Source: Gordonibacter massiliensis (ex Traore et al. 2017)
GTDB lineage: Bacteria; Actinomycetota; Coriobacteriia; Coriobacteriales; Eggerthellaceae
NCBI GenBank assembly: GCA_900170005.1
Contig: LT827128.1
Coordinates: 3,406,168 to 3,470,167 of the forward strand
Length of the DNA stretch: 64,000 bases
Reading direction: 5' to 3'
Part shown: piece after piece, positions 25,200 to 36,189 of the stretch
Layout of the letters: the number at the start of each line of letters is the position of its first letter
How positions within the stretch are numbered: the stretch's first letter is position 1
Made by a program: the position numbers and the translations under genes
Notes under the pieces: model-generated
Seen by the model: the letters and a program-made list of their open reading frames with translations, nothing else
Told to the model about the DNA's origin: nothing
Database searches by the model: none

Positions 25200-25349
25200 A
25201 TGCGACAAGGCTTTTTGACGGGAAACCGGCGTATGCTTCGGTCGACGTCGTCGCGGCTGCTGCTTCCGGCGTTTGCCGGAAGCGCCGAGCCGTGCCGCGG
25301 CGCGACGGCGGGTGCCTTTCCGCACGGCGGGGAAGGGGCTGCCACGTGA
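25200..25349 (+). CDS. Possible 49-aa leader ORF coupled to rpoN
   Basis: ATG 25200 has GGGGGGAAGAGG 5 nt upstream and the frame ends in TGA at 25347-25349, overlapping the rpoN GTG (GTGA). The product is basic and unremarkable (MRQGFLTGNRRMLRS start). A perfect 9-bp hairpin (25262-25270 with 25275-25283) lies inside. Good start signal and stop-start overlap support translation coupling; no homology is recognised, so it could be a regulatory leader or no gene at all. Confidence 0.35.
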   Translation: MRQGFLTGNRRMLRSTSSRLLLPAFAGSAEPCRGATAGAFPHGGEGAAT

Positions 25350-26734
25350 ACATCGACCAGAGGCCCGATCTCTCCCTGCAGCAGCATCTCCATCTGACCA
25401 CCGAGCTCAAGCAGGGCATCGCCATCCTGCGCATGTCGGCACTGGAGCTCTCCGAGTACGCGCGGAAATGCGTCGAGGAGAACCCGTTTTTCGATGACGA
25501 CGACTGGGTCGAGCCGCGCCACCCTCTGACCCCCGACCGGTACGTGCAGGACGTGAGCGCCGACGCGCTTTTCGAGAAGCGGGGGCACGGCAGCCCGGAG
25601 ACGTTCGACGCCGAACGCGGCGGCGACATGTCCCAGCGCTCGTTCTCGTTCGACCGGTACCTGACCGAAGGGGAGACGCTCGACGAGTTCCTGCTCGAGC
25701 AGCTGCGCCTGCAGGCCGACTCTCCTCATGCGATGGCCATCGGGGAGTACCTTATCGGCAACATCGACGGCAGCGGCTACCTGAGGACGTCCGTCGAACA
25801 GGTGGCCTCCGCGCTCGGCGTGCCCGAGCAGGAGGTGGCCCGCGTCCTCTCGCTCGTCCAGCAGTTCGAGCCCACGGGCGTGGGCGCGCGCAACCTCGCC
25901 GAATGCCTCGAGCTGCAGCTGCGGAAGAACGGCAAGTTCACCCCCACGCTCGAGCGGCTCGTGAAAAGCCACCTCGCCGAGTTCGAGTCGCGCACCCCCG
26001 CGTCCATCGCGCGCGACATGGGGCTCTCGCTCGCCGAGCTCAACGAGGCGCTCGACGTCATCCGCACGTGCAACCCGCGTCCGGCCAGCCAGTTCGGCAG
26101 CCCGTCGCGGCCCATTTGGCCGGAGGTCGTGGTGGAGGCGTGCGGCAACGGCGAGTACGAGGTGAGCCTCCAAGACTTCTACCTGCCGCATCTGAAGATC
26201 AACCCCACGTACCGGGCGATGGCCTCGAACGTGAAGGAACGCGACGCCGAAACGTATCTGAAGGAGAAGCTCAAGGAAGCCGAGAGCCTTATCGACGGCA
26301 TCAACTACCGCCATTCGACGCTGCACAAGATCGCCTGCTGCATCGTGGAGATGCAGGTCGAGTTTTTCGAGCGAGGCTACGACTGCCTGCGCCCCCTCAC
26401 CATGGTCCAGGTGGCCGAGGCCACGGGGGTGTCGGAGTCCACGGTGAGCCGCATTGCGAGCGGGAACTACATGCAAACGCCGCGCGGCGTGTTCGAGCTG
26501 CGCTTCTTCTTCCATTCGTCCGCCTACCACGCGGCCGACCGCGTGGTGTCCTCCATCAGCGTCAAGCATCGCATAACCGAGCTCGTGGCTAAGGAGGACT
26601 CCTCGAACCCGCTCAGCGACCAGGCCCTGTCCGAGGCTTTGGCGCGCGAGGGCGTGTCCGTGTCGCGCCGCACGGTGAACAAGTACCGCGAAGAGCTCGG
26701 CATCCCCGCGCGCGCCGCGCGTCGTCGCAGCTAG
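25346..26734 (+). CDS. rpoN: RNA polymerase sigma-54 factor
   Basis: 462 aa from GTG 25346 (GGAAGGGG 7 nt upstream), which gives the expected short N-terminus before region I (LSLQQHLHLTTELKQGIAILRMSALEL). Regions in order: glutamine/leucine-rich activator-interacting region I (1-45), acidic linker (50-85), core-binding domain (~95-260), helix-turn-helix (ATGVSESTVSRIASG) and the RpoN box variant SRRTVNKYREELGIPAR near the C-terminus. RpoN recognises -24/-12 promoters and needs an AAA+ activator; both promoter types and an activator are found just downstream. Sigma-54 is uncommon in Actinomycetota. Confidence 0.95.
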   Translation: MNIDQRPDLSLQQHLHLTTELKQGIAILRMSALELSEYARKCVEENPFFDDDDWVEPRHPLTPDRYVQDVSADALFEKRGHGSPETFDAERGGDMSQRSFSFDRYLTEGETLDEFLLEQLRLQADSPHAMAIGEYLIGNIDGSGYLRTSVEQVASALGVPEQEVARVLSLVQQFEPTGVGARNLAECLELQLRKNGKFTPTLERLVKSHLAEFESRTPASIARDMGLSLAELNEALDVIRTCNPRPASQFGSPSRPIWPEVVVEACGNGEYEVSLQDFYLPHLKINPTYRAMASNVKERDAETYLKEKLKEAESLIDGINYRHSTLHKIACCIVEMQVEFFERGYDCLRPLTMVQVAEATGVSESTVSRIASGNYMQTPRGVFELRFFFHSSAYHAADRVVSSISVKHRITELVAKEDSSNPLSDQALSEALAREGVSVSRRTVNKYREELGIPARAARRRS

Positions 26735-26757
26735 GCTCGCAAGCTGGGCCCGCATGC

Positions 26758-26796
26758 AAGCGCCATTCGCTCTCTGCGATGGCGCTTTTTCTTATT
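26758..26796 (+). terminator. Rho-independent terminator of rpoN
   Basis: 9-bp stem AAGCGCCAT/ATGGCGCTT (26758-26766 with 26779-26787), 12-nt loop, then TTTCTTATTTT. 24 nt after the stop codon. Confidence 0.85.
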
Positions 26797-26806
26797 TTGG
26801 AACGAT

Positions 26807-26821
26807 TCTCAAATTGTGACG
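26807..26821 (+). promoter_or_regulatory. Candidate enhancer site for the sigma-54 activator
   Basis: TCTCA-N5-TGACG, 76 nt upstream of the -24 element at 26897. It matches the sites at 29792 and 29825 in half-site sequence and 5-nt spacing. Confidence 0.45.
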
Positions 26822-26896
26822 GCTCCTTCGCGGCCCGGTGCGAAGCCGTTTCGAGAACGCTGCGCCTTGACCTGCTTTGTCATCCAACTTGGAAAG

Positions 26897-26913
26897 TGGC
26901 ACGGTTCTTGCAT
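26897..26913 (+). promoter_or_regulatory. Sigma-54 promoter of the MFS pair
   Basis: TGGCAC-GGTTC-TTGCAT is an exact match to the -24/-12 consensus (TGGCAC-N5-TTGCW), with GG and GC 10 nt apart. It lies 177 nt upstream of the TTG start at 27090, leaving a leader of about 165 nt. Confidence 0.85.
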
Positions 26914-27089
26914 CGATGATTACGAGGCGTCTTTGACTTTGGCTGTTGGGATCAGCCAGGTGAACGGGCGTGCAGTTCGTCGGGGGGAAGTTCGACGGGC
27001 TGTCATCCCTGCGGCCGTTCGAGTCCGAGAGCGTTTCCGAAGCCGGTTTCGTATGTAAACGGGGACTGTCGGAATAAGGAGGAGTTGGA

Positions 27090-28355
27090 TTGACTAAAAA
27101 GCAAAAGACTGCGGCGGCGTGGACCGTCGTCATCATCGCCTTTTTCGGGGGCTTTGCCCTAGCCAACGTCCAAAACAAAGTACCGCCCGTAATCGACGTC
27201 GTCATGGCGTACTTCAACATCGGTGAAACGGACGCCGGCTGGTTGACGTCGGTGTTCACCATCATGGGCATGATCACGGCCATCCCGGCCTCCATGCTCA
27301 TGCACAAGATGGGCCCGAAGAAGATCGGCGTCATCTCGCTGGCCTGCGCGGCCGTGGGCGGCATCATCGGCGCCTTCGCGACCGAACTCTGGGTGCTCAT
27401 GGCCACCCGCGTGCTGGAAGGCGTGGGCGTGGGCATGATCGCCGTGGTCGGCCCAACGGTTATCTCCATGTGGTTCCCAGCCGAGAAACGCGGCCTGCCC
27501 ATGGGCCTCTGGGGTTCGTGGATGATGTGCTCCCAAACGCTGCTGTTCTTCATCGGCGGCGGCCTGAGCACGGCGTTCGGATGGCAGGGCGTCTGGTGGT
27601 TCTGCGTGGCGTTCTGCGTGGTCGTGCTCATTCTCTACATGTGGAAGGTCGACGCGCCCCCCGAGGGCACGCCGAACTACGCCGAAGGCGAGGACGAGGA
27701 AGAGTTCAAGCTCGGTGACGGCTTCAAGTCCTCTTCGACGTGGATTCTCACCATCGCCGGCACCATCTTCACGTTCTGCTGCTTCGGTTTCGCCACGTAC
27801 ATCTCGCTGTACTGGGCGCAGACGCTCTTCGGCGGCGACATGAACCAGTCGAACTGGTGGGTGTCGGTCATGTACGCCATCGAGATCCCGGTCGTCATCT
27901 TCATCGGCTGGCTGTTGAACCACATCAAGCTTAAGAACCGTCGTTTCGTGGGCGTCATCGGCTTTTTGCTGTACACGTTCATCCTGTTCGTGTGCTTCCG
28001 GATGGAGGAGCCGGGCTTGATCCTGCCCTTCATCATCGTCTATCCGTTCCTCGAGGGCTCTATCCCGACGGTGTACTGGACCTTGTGCCCCTCGACGGCC
28101 AAGAGCCCGGAGTATTCGGGAACGGCTATCGGTATTCTGAACGTGGGCTTGAACATCGGCACGCTGCTTGGCCCCCCGGTGACCGGTTTCTTCATCGAGA
28201 ACTACGGATGGGCAACTGCCACCATTCCGCTGGCCATCGCTTCGGTTTTGGGTGCGATCGCGTTCTTCTTCGTGAAGACGTACGATCACGACTCCGACAA
28301 GGCGACGGCTCGCGCAACGGGCATCGAAGACGACTTGACCCAAGCGGCGGTGTAG
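27090..28355 (+). CDS. MFS transporter under sigma-54 control
   Basis: 421 aa from TTG 27090 (AAGGAGG 7 nt upstream). Twelve hydrophobic segments. The loop LMHKMGPKKIG stands for the MFS R-x-GRR motif, and the stretch TRVLEGVGVGMIAVVGPTVISMWF is shared with the next gene. Similar in outline to CynX/NimT-type and other anion or aromatic carriers. The two carriers are 38 nt apart and clearly duplicated. From position, they probably move the substrate or product of the molybdoenzyme at 30345. Substrate unknown. Confidence 0.8.
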   Translation: MTKKQKTAAAWTVVIIAFFGGFALANVQNKVPPVIDVVMAYFNIGETDAGWLTSVFTIMGMITAIPASMLMHKMGPKKIGVISLACAAVGGIIGAFATELWVLMATRVLEGVGVGMIAVVGPTVISMWFPAEKRGLPMGLWGSWMMCSQTLLFFIGGGLSTAFGWQGVWWFCVAFCVVVLILYMWKVDAPPEGTPNYAEGEDEEEFKLGDGFKSSSTWILTIAGTIFTFCCFGFATYISLYWAQTLFGGDMNQSNWWVSVMYAIEIPVVIFIGWLLNHIKLKNRRFVGVIGFLLYTFILFVCFRMEEPGLILPFIIVYPFLEGSIPTVYWTLCPSTAKSPEYSGTAIGILNVGLNIGTLLGPPVTGFFIENYGWATATIPLAIASVLGAIAFFFVKTYDHDSDKATARATGIEDDLTQAAV

Positions 28356-28393
28356 CAGATCGAGCTTCCGTGTAACTGAAGGAGAGTAGTTTA

Positions 28394-29629
28394 ATGAAGA
28401 CGAAACGAGCTTGGATCGTCGCGTTCGCGACTATCTTCGCCGGCATCTCGCTGGCGCTCGTGCAGAACAAAGTGGCACCCTGCATGACAACCCTGATGGG
28501 CGCATTCAGCATCGACATGGCCACGGCCGGTTGGCTGAGCTCCCTGTTCTCGCTGGTGGGCATCATCATGGCCATCCCGGCCTCCATCGTGCTGAACAAG
28601 CTCGGGCCGAAGAAGGGCGGCATCGTGGCCCTGGCATGCGCTATATTGGGCTCGCTCATCGGTGTGTTCACCGACAGCGTTCCCGTGCTTATGGCGAGCC
28701 GTATCGTCGAGGGCGTGGGCGTGGGCCTCATGTCGGTCATCGGGCCGTCGCTCATCGCCATGTGGTTCCCCGAGGCGAAGCGCGGCCTGCCCATGAGCAT
28801 TTGGGCGGCGTACCAGATGGGCGCCCAGGCTGTCATGTTCTTCTTGGGCGCGCTGCTCACGACGAGCTTCGGTTGGCAAGGCGTGTGGTGGTTCGGGCTC
28901 GTTGCGTGCGTCGTCGCGTTCGTGCTCTACGTCCTGTGCGTGAAGAGTCCCCGTCCCGAGGACAGCTATGCTGACGTGGAGAGCGAGGACGTGTCCATCG
29001 TCGAGGGCATCAAGTCGCCTTCGGCCTGGGTGCTCTCGTTGGCCACGATGCTCTTCTGCATCGGCTGCTTCGGCTTTGTCAACTGGATCGCCACGTGTTG
29101 GGCGCAGACGTTCACGTGGGACGAGGGCCAAGCCAACATGTGGGTGGGGTACTTCTCCATCTTCGGCGTGATCGCCGCGGTGGTCATCGGCGCGCTGCTG
29201 AACCGCGTCAAGAACCGCAAGATGTTCGGCGTTGCGGCGCTGGTCGCCTACGGCATCGCATCGCTCGTGGGCATGTTCATGGACAACCCGGCGTTCCTCA
29301 TCGGCTTCGTGATCGTGTACGGCTTCGTCGACGCAGGGTTCCCCTGCGTGCTGTGGACGATGGCCGCCCAGACGGTCAAGAAGCCCGAACTGGCGGGCGT
29401 GGCCCTGGGCGTGGTGTCCATCGGGTTCAACGTGGGCATCCTCCTCGGCCCGCCGATCATCGGCGCCGTCGTCGAGGCGGCCGGTTGGCATGTGGGCGCC
29501 ATCGCCATCTGCGCATCCTGCGTGCTGGCTGCCGTCGTGCTGTCGTTCACGAAGCTTTACAGCGTTGACGACGCTCCTTCTTCGGAAACGCCGGAGGCCG
29601 TTCTCTCGCCGGCCGGCGAGGTGCAGTAG
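28394..29629 (+). CDS. MFS transporter, paralogue of the preceding gene
   Basis: 411 aa with AAGGAGAG 7 nt upstream. Same plan as the preceding carrier: LNKLGPKKGG loop, SRIVEGVGVGLMSVIGPSLIAMWF, and the SIWAAYQMGAQ helix. The central cytoplasmic loop is acidic (EDSYADVESEDVS). Two related carriers in one operon may form a substrate/product pair or a heteromer; neither is shown. Two hairpins follow. Confidence 0.8.
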   Translation: MKTKRAWIVAFATIFAGISLALVQNKVAPCMTTLMGAFSIDMATAGWLSSLFSLVGIIMAIPASIVLNKLGPKKGGIVALACAILGSLIGVFTDSVPVLMASRIVEGVGVGLMSVIGPSLIAMWFPEAKRGLPMSIWAAYQMGAQAVMFFLGALLTTSFGWQGVWWFGLVACVVAFVLYVLCVKSPRPEDSYADVESEDVSIVEGIKSPSAWVLSLATMLFCIGCFGFVNWIATCWAQTFTWDEGQANMWVGYFSIFGVIAAVVIGALLNRVKNRKMFGVAALVAYGIASLVGMFMDNPAFLIGFVIVYGFVDAGFPCVLWTMAAQTVKKPELAGVALGVVSIGFNVGILLGPPIIGAVVEAAGWHVGAIAICASCVLAAVVLSFTKLYSVDDAPSSETPEAVLSPAGEVQ

Positions 29630-29670
29630 CGGGATAGCCTGCTTCGGCATACGATCCTGCCCGATTGGGC

Positions 29671-29741
29671 GCGGACGGGTTCGCCCGTCCGCATGACCGC
29701 GATGCGGACACTTCCCCAAGAGGTGTCCGCATCGCTTTTTT
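29671..29741 (+). terminator. Double terminator after the MFS pair
   Basis: First hairpin GCGGACGGG-TTCG-CCCGTCCGC (29671-29692), second a 13-bp stem (29699-29711 with 29723-29735) followed by six T. The second is a classic intrinsic terminator. Confidence 0.9.
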
Positions 29742-29791
29742 ATGCGTCGGCAGGCTGCGGCGCCCGCTGTGCCGACGCGGCTTCGAGCCCG

Positions 29792-29839
29792 TCTCAAAAA
29801 TTGAGACGGAAGGGACAAGGGCGTTCTCAATATGCGAGC
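29792..29839 (+). promoter_or_regulatory. Two candidate enhancer sites before molybdoenzyme cluster 2
   Basis: Site one is the perfect dyad TCTCA-AAAAT-TGAGA (29792-29806), extended to GTCTCAA/TTGAGAC. Site two is TCTCA-ATATG-CGAGC (29825-29839). A TTGAGAC half-site follows at 29877. They lie 150-200 nt upstream of the -24/-12 element, the usual place for activator binding. Confidence 0.55.
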
Positions 29840-29991
29840 CGCGCCTGCCGCATGGCGCTCGATTTCGAGAAGCAAATTGAGACAATCGCTGCGACCACCT
29901 GCGGCCTCCCGATCGCCAAAAAGGCCATGAAAACATTTTTCATGCCGTTGAACAGGCATTTTGCAAATTCTCTCGCAAGGATGCGCCCGAT

Positions 29992-30008
29992 TGGCACGGA
30001 GCATGCAA
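29992..30008 (+). promoter_or_regulatory. Sigma-54 promoter of molybdoenzyme cluster 2
   Basis: TGGCAC-GGAGC-ATGCAA: perfect -24 half and a -12 half with one mismatch, GG and GC 10 nt apart. It lies 116 nt before the first gene (30124). Confidence 0.75.
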
Positions 30009-30123
30009 CTACCTATATCAGAAGGCGCAACCGGCAAAGGAGCAACGCCGAAAGCCTTTCTGATTCACGTTGTAAGGCCATGTTCAACCATGGCGGAGGT
30101 TTGTCGGAGAGGAGGACATGCAA

Positions 30124-30300
30124 ATGGCAGAGGAGAAGAAGAGGCTGGACCTGGATCGGGAGTTCCAGGAAAAGCGCAAGACGGAGCACCTGGCTGACCC
30201 GAACAAGAACAAGGAAGCGTGGCAGCAGAAGGCGCAGGATGCTTCGGGACGCGACTGGACGAAGCCTCGTCGTCCGACGTTGAAAGACGGGGAAGTCTAA
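30124..30300 (+). CDS. 58-aa hydrophilic protein, first gene of molybdoenzyme cluster 2
   Basis: ATG 30124 is chosen since AGGAGG lies 8 nt upstream; ATG 30118 is too close to it. Very charged (EEKKRLDLDREFQEKRKTEHL), no cysteine, no hydrophobic helix, ending RRPTLKDGEV. It begins right after the sigma-54 promoter and 44 nt before the large subunit. Probably a real small protein of the operon; function not recognised. Confidence 0.6.
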   Translation: MAEEKKRLDLDREFQEKRKTEHLADPNKNKEAWQQKAQDASGRDWTKPRRPTLKDGEV

Positions 30301-30344
30301 GAACTGCCCGAAAGAGGAGAATCGGAGAGAGAGGGATAGCAAGT

Positions 30345-32684
30345 ATGCTTACCAACGAACTCGAAGGCGTCAACAAAGACGTCTACAAAACAGATTGGCA
30401 GTGGCAAGAGGGTGAGTACACGGTCACGCGTACGAACATGTGGACCGCCCCCGGCTGCCACAACGGCTGCTCTGTTCTGTACTACACCAAGGACGGCAAG
30501 GTCGAGAAGATCGAAGGCGACCCGCTGAGCCCCTACAACCAGGGCCGTCTTTGCATGCGTTGCCTCGACGTCGTCGAGACGTTCTACCATCCTGACCGCT
30601 TGAAGTACCCCCTGAAGCGCGTCGGCGAGCGCGGCGAGAACAAGTGGGAGCGCATCACGTGGGACGAGGCTTACGACGACATCGCCGAGCACGTCCGCGC
30701 CATCTGGGAGGACTACGGCCCCGAGTCCATCGTGTCCATGCAGGGCACCGGCCGTAACATCTGCTGGCAGACCCCCTACCTGAGCTACGCCGCCTTCGGC
30801 AGCCCGAACTTCGTGCTCGGCTTCCTGTCCGGCGACGCCTGCTACCTGCCCCGTACGACCATCGGTCACTGCTTCATGGGCGACTTCTTCGTGGCTGACT
30901 GCTCGCAGCACCTCGAGAAGCGCTTCGCCGATCCGGAGTACGTGTTCCCCGACTACATGCTCATCTGCGGCAACAACGCCCTCGTGTCCAACGGCGACGG
31001 CTTCTTCGGCCACTGGATCGTCGACGTCATGAAGGAAGGCGGCACGAAGCTCATCGTGCTCGACCCCTCCTGCACGTGGCTGGCCTCCAAGGCCGAGCAC
31101 TGGCTGCAGGTGCGCCCCGGCACCGACGCCGCGGTCGTCATCTCCATGCTGGGCGTCATCATCGAAGAGGATCTCTACGATCACGACTTCGTTGAGAACT
31201 GGTGCTACGGCTTCGACGAGCTGGCCGAGCGCTGCAAGGACTACCCGCCCGAGAAGGCCGCCGAGATCGCCGGCATCGACGCCGAGGACATCCGCGCCGC
31301 TGCCCGCGCCTACGCTTCCGGCAATCCCTCCACGATTCAGTGGGGCCTCAAGGTCGACCAGACCGTCTGCGGCATTCCTCTGGCCCAGGCTCTGCTCTCC
31401 TTGGGCGCCATCTGCGGCGACATCGACGTGCCCGGCGGCATGATGATCCCGCGTTGCGCTTACGACATTCCCGACTCCTACGGCTGCGGCATGTGGAACC
31501 TTTCCGACGAGATGCTCGGCAAGATGCTCGGCGTGGACACCTCCCCGCTGCACGCCCTCGGCTTCGACCCGACCGCCAACGGCGACACGGTGCTCCTGGC
31601 CATCGAGACCGGCGAGCCGTACCCGATTCGCATGCTGTTCATCCAGTCCACGAACCCGATCGCCAACATGGCTGCCGACGCCCCGCGCGTGTACAACGCC
31701 ATGCGCTCGGTGGACTACAACGTCGTGGTCGACGTGTTCATGACCCCGACGGCCGTGGCTTGCGCCGACATCGTGCTGCCCTGCGGCATGAGCTGCGAGC
31801 GTAACTCCGCTCGCGTGTGGTGGTGGCCGCTGCGCTCCATCGTCAAGGTCGCCGACTACTACGAGGCCAAGTCCGACGAGCAGATCATCCTCGAGCTGGG
31901 CAAGCGCCTCAATCCCAGGCTGTTCCCGTGGGAGACGGACGTCGAGCTCATGACGTGGTGGATCCAGTCCGGCAACCGCTTCCATGCCGGTTGGCCGCAC
32001 AAGACCGACCAGACGTTCCTCGACCTCACCGAGAAGGTCATCGACTGGCCGGACGACTGGGCGTACCGCAAGCACGAGCTCGGTTGGCTGCGCGACGACG
32101 GCCAGCCCGGCTTCAACACGAACACGGGCAAGTGCGAGCTGTACAACACCCTGTTCGACGCGTGGGGCTTCGATCCGCTGCCGTACTACGAGGAGCCGCC
32201 TGAGTCCCCGATCTCCACGCCGGAGCTGTTCGAGGAGTACCCGTACGTCCTCACCACCGGCGCCCGTACGTGGGAGTACTTCCACTCGGAGGAGCGTCAG
32301 GTTCCGCGCCTGCGCGAGTCGCATCCCGATCCGCTGACCGATCTGCATCCCGACACCGCCGCGAAGATCGGCGTGTGCGAGGGCGACTGGATCTGGGTCG
32401 AGAACATGCGCGGCAAGTGCAAGCAGCGCGTGCGCATCAACGCGTCCCTCAAGCCCAACACCGTGCGCTCCGAGCACGGCTGGTGGTTCCCCGAGACGGA
32501 CGGCGCAGAGCCCAACCTGTTCGGCGTGTTCGACTCCAACATCAACAACCTCACGGTTCAGGGTGTTACCGGTCCTACGCTGTACGGCGCCCCGTACGCG
32601 AACCAAATTTGCAAGATCTATCCGGTCACGAAGGAGAACGACTGCTCGCCCAGCGAGATCGTGACCCGCAAGGGAGGTTTCTAA
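30345..32684 (+). CDS. Molybdopterin oxidoreductase, catechol dehydroxylase-like large subunit
   Basis: 779 aa from ATG 30345 (AGAGAGGG 9 nt upstream). Collinear with the enzyme at 9140 throughout: shared start DVYKTDW, [4Fe-4S] cysteines C38, C42, C70, C73, a SGDACYLPR segment at the likely Mo-ligand position, STNPIANMAADAPR, and EHGWWFPE near the end. No Tat signal, so cytoplasmic. It is followed at once by a two-cluster ferredoxin. The family in Eggerthella and Gordonibacter removes para-hydroxyls from catechols; this member's substrate is unknown. Sigma-54 control and two linked carriers distinguish it from cluster 1. Confidence 0.85.
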   Translation: MLTNELEGVNKDVYKTDWQWQEGEYTVTRTNMWTAPGCHNGCSVLYYTKDGKVEKIEGDPLSPYNQGRLCMRCLDVVETFYHPDRLKYPLKRVGERGENKWERITWDEAYDDIAEHVRAIWEDYGPESIVSMQGTGRNICWQTPYLSYAAFGSPNFVLGFLSGDACYLPRTTIGHCFMGDFFVADCSQHLEKRFADPEYVFPDYMLICGNNALVSNGDGFFGHWIVDVMKEGGTKLIVLDPSCTWLASKAEHWLQVRPGTDAAVVISMLGVIIEEDLYDHDFVENWCYGFDELAERCKDYPPEKAAEIAGIDAEDIRAAARAYASGNPSTIQWGLKVDQTVCGIPLAQALLSLGAICGDIDVPGGMMIPRCAYDIPDSYGCGMWNLSDEMLGKMLGVDTSPLHALGFDPTANGDTVLLAIETGEPYPIRMLFIQSTNPIANMAADAPRVYNAMRSVDYNVVVDVFMTPTAVACADIVLPCGMSCERNSARVWWWPLRSIVKVADYYEAKSDEQIILELGKRLNPRLFPWETDVELMTWWIQSGNRFHAGWPHKTDQTFLDLTEKVIDWPDDWAYRKHELGWLRDDGQPGFNTNTGKCELYNTLFDAWGFDPLPYYEEPPESPISTPELFEEYPYVLTTGARTWEYFHSEERQVPRLRESHPDPLTDLHPDTAAKIGVCEGDWIWVENMRGKCKQRVRINASLKPNTVRSEHGWWFPETDGAEPNLFGVFDSNINNLTVQGVTGPTLYGAPYANQICKIYPVTKENDCSPSEIVTRKGGF

Positions 32685-32685
32685 G

Positions 32686-33030
32686 ATGGCGGAAAAATAC
32701 GGACTTCTGATCGACTACACGTGGTGCACCGGTTGCCACTCCTGCGAGATGGCCTGCAAGGTTGAGCACGGCTGGGCGGCCGGCGAAGCGAACGGCATCC
32801 AGCTGTTCGAGGACGGCCCGCGCAAGATGCCCAACGGCAAGTTCGAGTACAATTACCTGCCCGTGATGACGTCGCTGTGCGACCTGTGCGCCGATCGTAC
32901 GGCCATGGGCAAGCTCCCGACCTGCGTGCATCACTGCCAGTCGGCTTGCATGAAGTACGGCACGGTGGACGAGCTGGCCGAGAAGGCCAAGGAAATGCCC
33001 CGTACCTGGATCTACGTACCTGAGCAGTAA
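32686..33030 (+). CDS. Two-cluster 4Fe-4S small subunit of molybdoenzyme 2
   Basis: 114 aa, AAGGGAGG 8 nt before the ATG, 1 nt after the large-subunit stop. Cluster motifs CTGCHSCEMAC and CDLCADR...TCVHHC, closely matching the protein at 11472. It is expected to carry electrons to the large subunit. No anchor or export signal. Confidence 0.87.
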   Translation: MAEKYGLLIDYTWCTGCHSCEMACKVEHGWAAGEANGIQLFEDGPRKMPNGKFEYNYLPVMTSLCDLCADRTAMGKLPTCVHHCQSACMKYGTVDELAEKAKEMPRTWIYVPEQ

Positions 33031-33043
33031 GACTTTTCGTCTC

Positions 33044-33076
33044 GCTGGCGCCCCGGCTTCCGGCCGGGGCGCCAGC
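33044..33076 (+). terminator. 14-bp hairpin inside the cluster
   Basis: Perfect 14-bp stem (33044-33057 with 33063-33076), 5-nt loop, no T-tract. It sits between the ferredoxin and the zinc-ribbon gene and may stabilise or partly terminate the transcript. Confidence 0.55.
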
Positions 33077-33109
33077 CTCAGCAAGACGTGAACGTAAGGA
33101 GAGAAAGCC

Positions 33110-33373
33110 ATGTGTTACAGACCAGCTAATACCGTTACCATTGTGAAGTGCCTCGAGTGCGGCGCGTTCAACAAGCCCACGAACGAGACGTGCCAGAAGT
33201 GCGGCGCCGATCTGAACGAATCCCGCAAGGCTGCGGATCAGGCTGCGGCTCCGTCTCCCGGTGCTCCGAAGGAGATCTCGCTCAAGCCCCAGGGTCTTGA
33301 CGGCGCCCCCAAGGCTCCCGGCGCCCCTTCGGCCCCAAAAGCGCCCGGCGCTCCGAAGCCGCCGACGAACTAA
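33110..33373 (+). CDS. Small zinc-ribbon protein with Ala/Pro-rich tail
   Basis: 87 aa, AAGGAGAG 8 nt before the ATG. Zinc ribbon CLECGAFNKPTNETCQKCG near residue 15, then a tail with APKAPGAP repeats ending KPPTN. Clear paralogue of the 8647 protein: same MC-R-P start, same ribbon and same tail. In cluster 1 it precedes the large subunit, here it follows the small subunit. Function unknown; consistent association with this enzyme type suggests an accessory role. Confidence 0.78.
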   Translation: MCYRPANTVTIVKCLECGAFNKPTNETCQKCGADLNESRKAADQAAAPSPGAPKEISLKPQGLDGAPKAPGAPSAPKAPGAPKPPTN

Positions 33374-33427
33374 CCGTGACATGTCCGGCGGCGTACGGTG
33401 GATGTTTTAGAATGAGGCGAAGCGCAC

Positions 33428-33760
33428 ATGCCTAATTGTAGAACCTGCAGCCCATGGTGCCGCCGTTGCCATAAGAAGGCGGATTACAAGTTTCCCGTCG
33501 AGTGTCCCGAGTGCGGGTGGTACAACCCCTACGAACGGGACACCTGCAAGAAATGCGGGGCCCCGGTCGCGCACGACGAGGAGAAGGCGGTCGACCACCT
33601 CAACACCGAGGTGAAGAAGGCCTGTTTCTTCTGCTCGCCGTTCGAGCGGCCGCTCTGCAACGAATGCGTGGAGACGGGACGAACGAAGATATGCCCGGAG
33701 TGCGGCAGTTACGTGTTGGGGACGCGTACGGCGTGCAAGAAGTGCGGGCACGTCTTCTAA
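33428..33760 (+). CDS. Multi-zinc-ribbon protein
   Basis: 110 aa with 16 cysteines. CRTCSPWCRRC at the start, CPECGWYNPYERDTCKKCG (about 31-49), CFFC with CNEC, and CPECGSYVLGTRTACKKCG at the end: at least three ribbons, two of them with the C-x2-C-G...C-KKCG form of the other small proteins here. No visible ribosome-binding site closer than a weak GAGGCG. It is 54 nt after the preceding zinc-ribbon gene and is likely in the operon. A terminator follows. Function unknown. Confidence 0.7.
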   Translation: MPNCRTCSPWCRRCHKKADYKFPVECPECGWYNPYERDTCKKCGAPVAHDEEKAVDHLNTEVKKACFFCSPFERPLCNECVETGRTKICPECGSYVLGTRTACKKCGHVF

Positions 33761-33859
33761 GGCTCGTGCCCAGGCTCCCGCGTGCGGGCGCCGAGGTTCG
33801 GCCTGAAAAAGAGGGGGGCGAGGGCATGGCTCGCATAAACCGTGCCTGTGTTGAATGAT

Positions 33860-33904
33860 CGGGCTGGAGAAGGTGCTTAACGCTCATCTCCAGCCCGTTT
33901 GGCT
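33860..33904. terminator. Bidirectional terminator between cluster 2 and its regulator
   Basis: 10-bp stem CGGGCTGGAG/CTCCAGCCCG (33860-33869 with 33888-33897), then TTTGGCTTTT. Separates the convergent operon and activator gene. Confidence 0.75.
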
Positions 33905-33942
33905 TTTCGGACCTCGGGTGCCCTTGGTTCGAGGCGGGAAAG

Positions 33943-36138
<2,196 letters not shown>

Positions 36139-36189
36139 GAAGAACCCCCCGTAACAAGTATGTTGGTACTTTATTATAGGATTAAAGTG

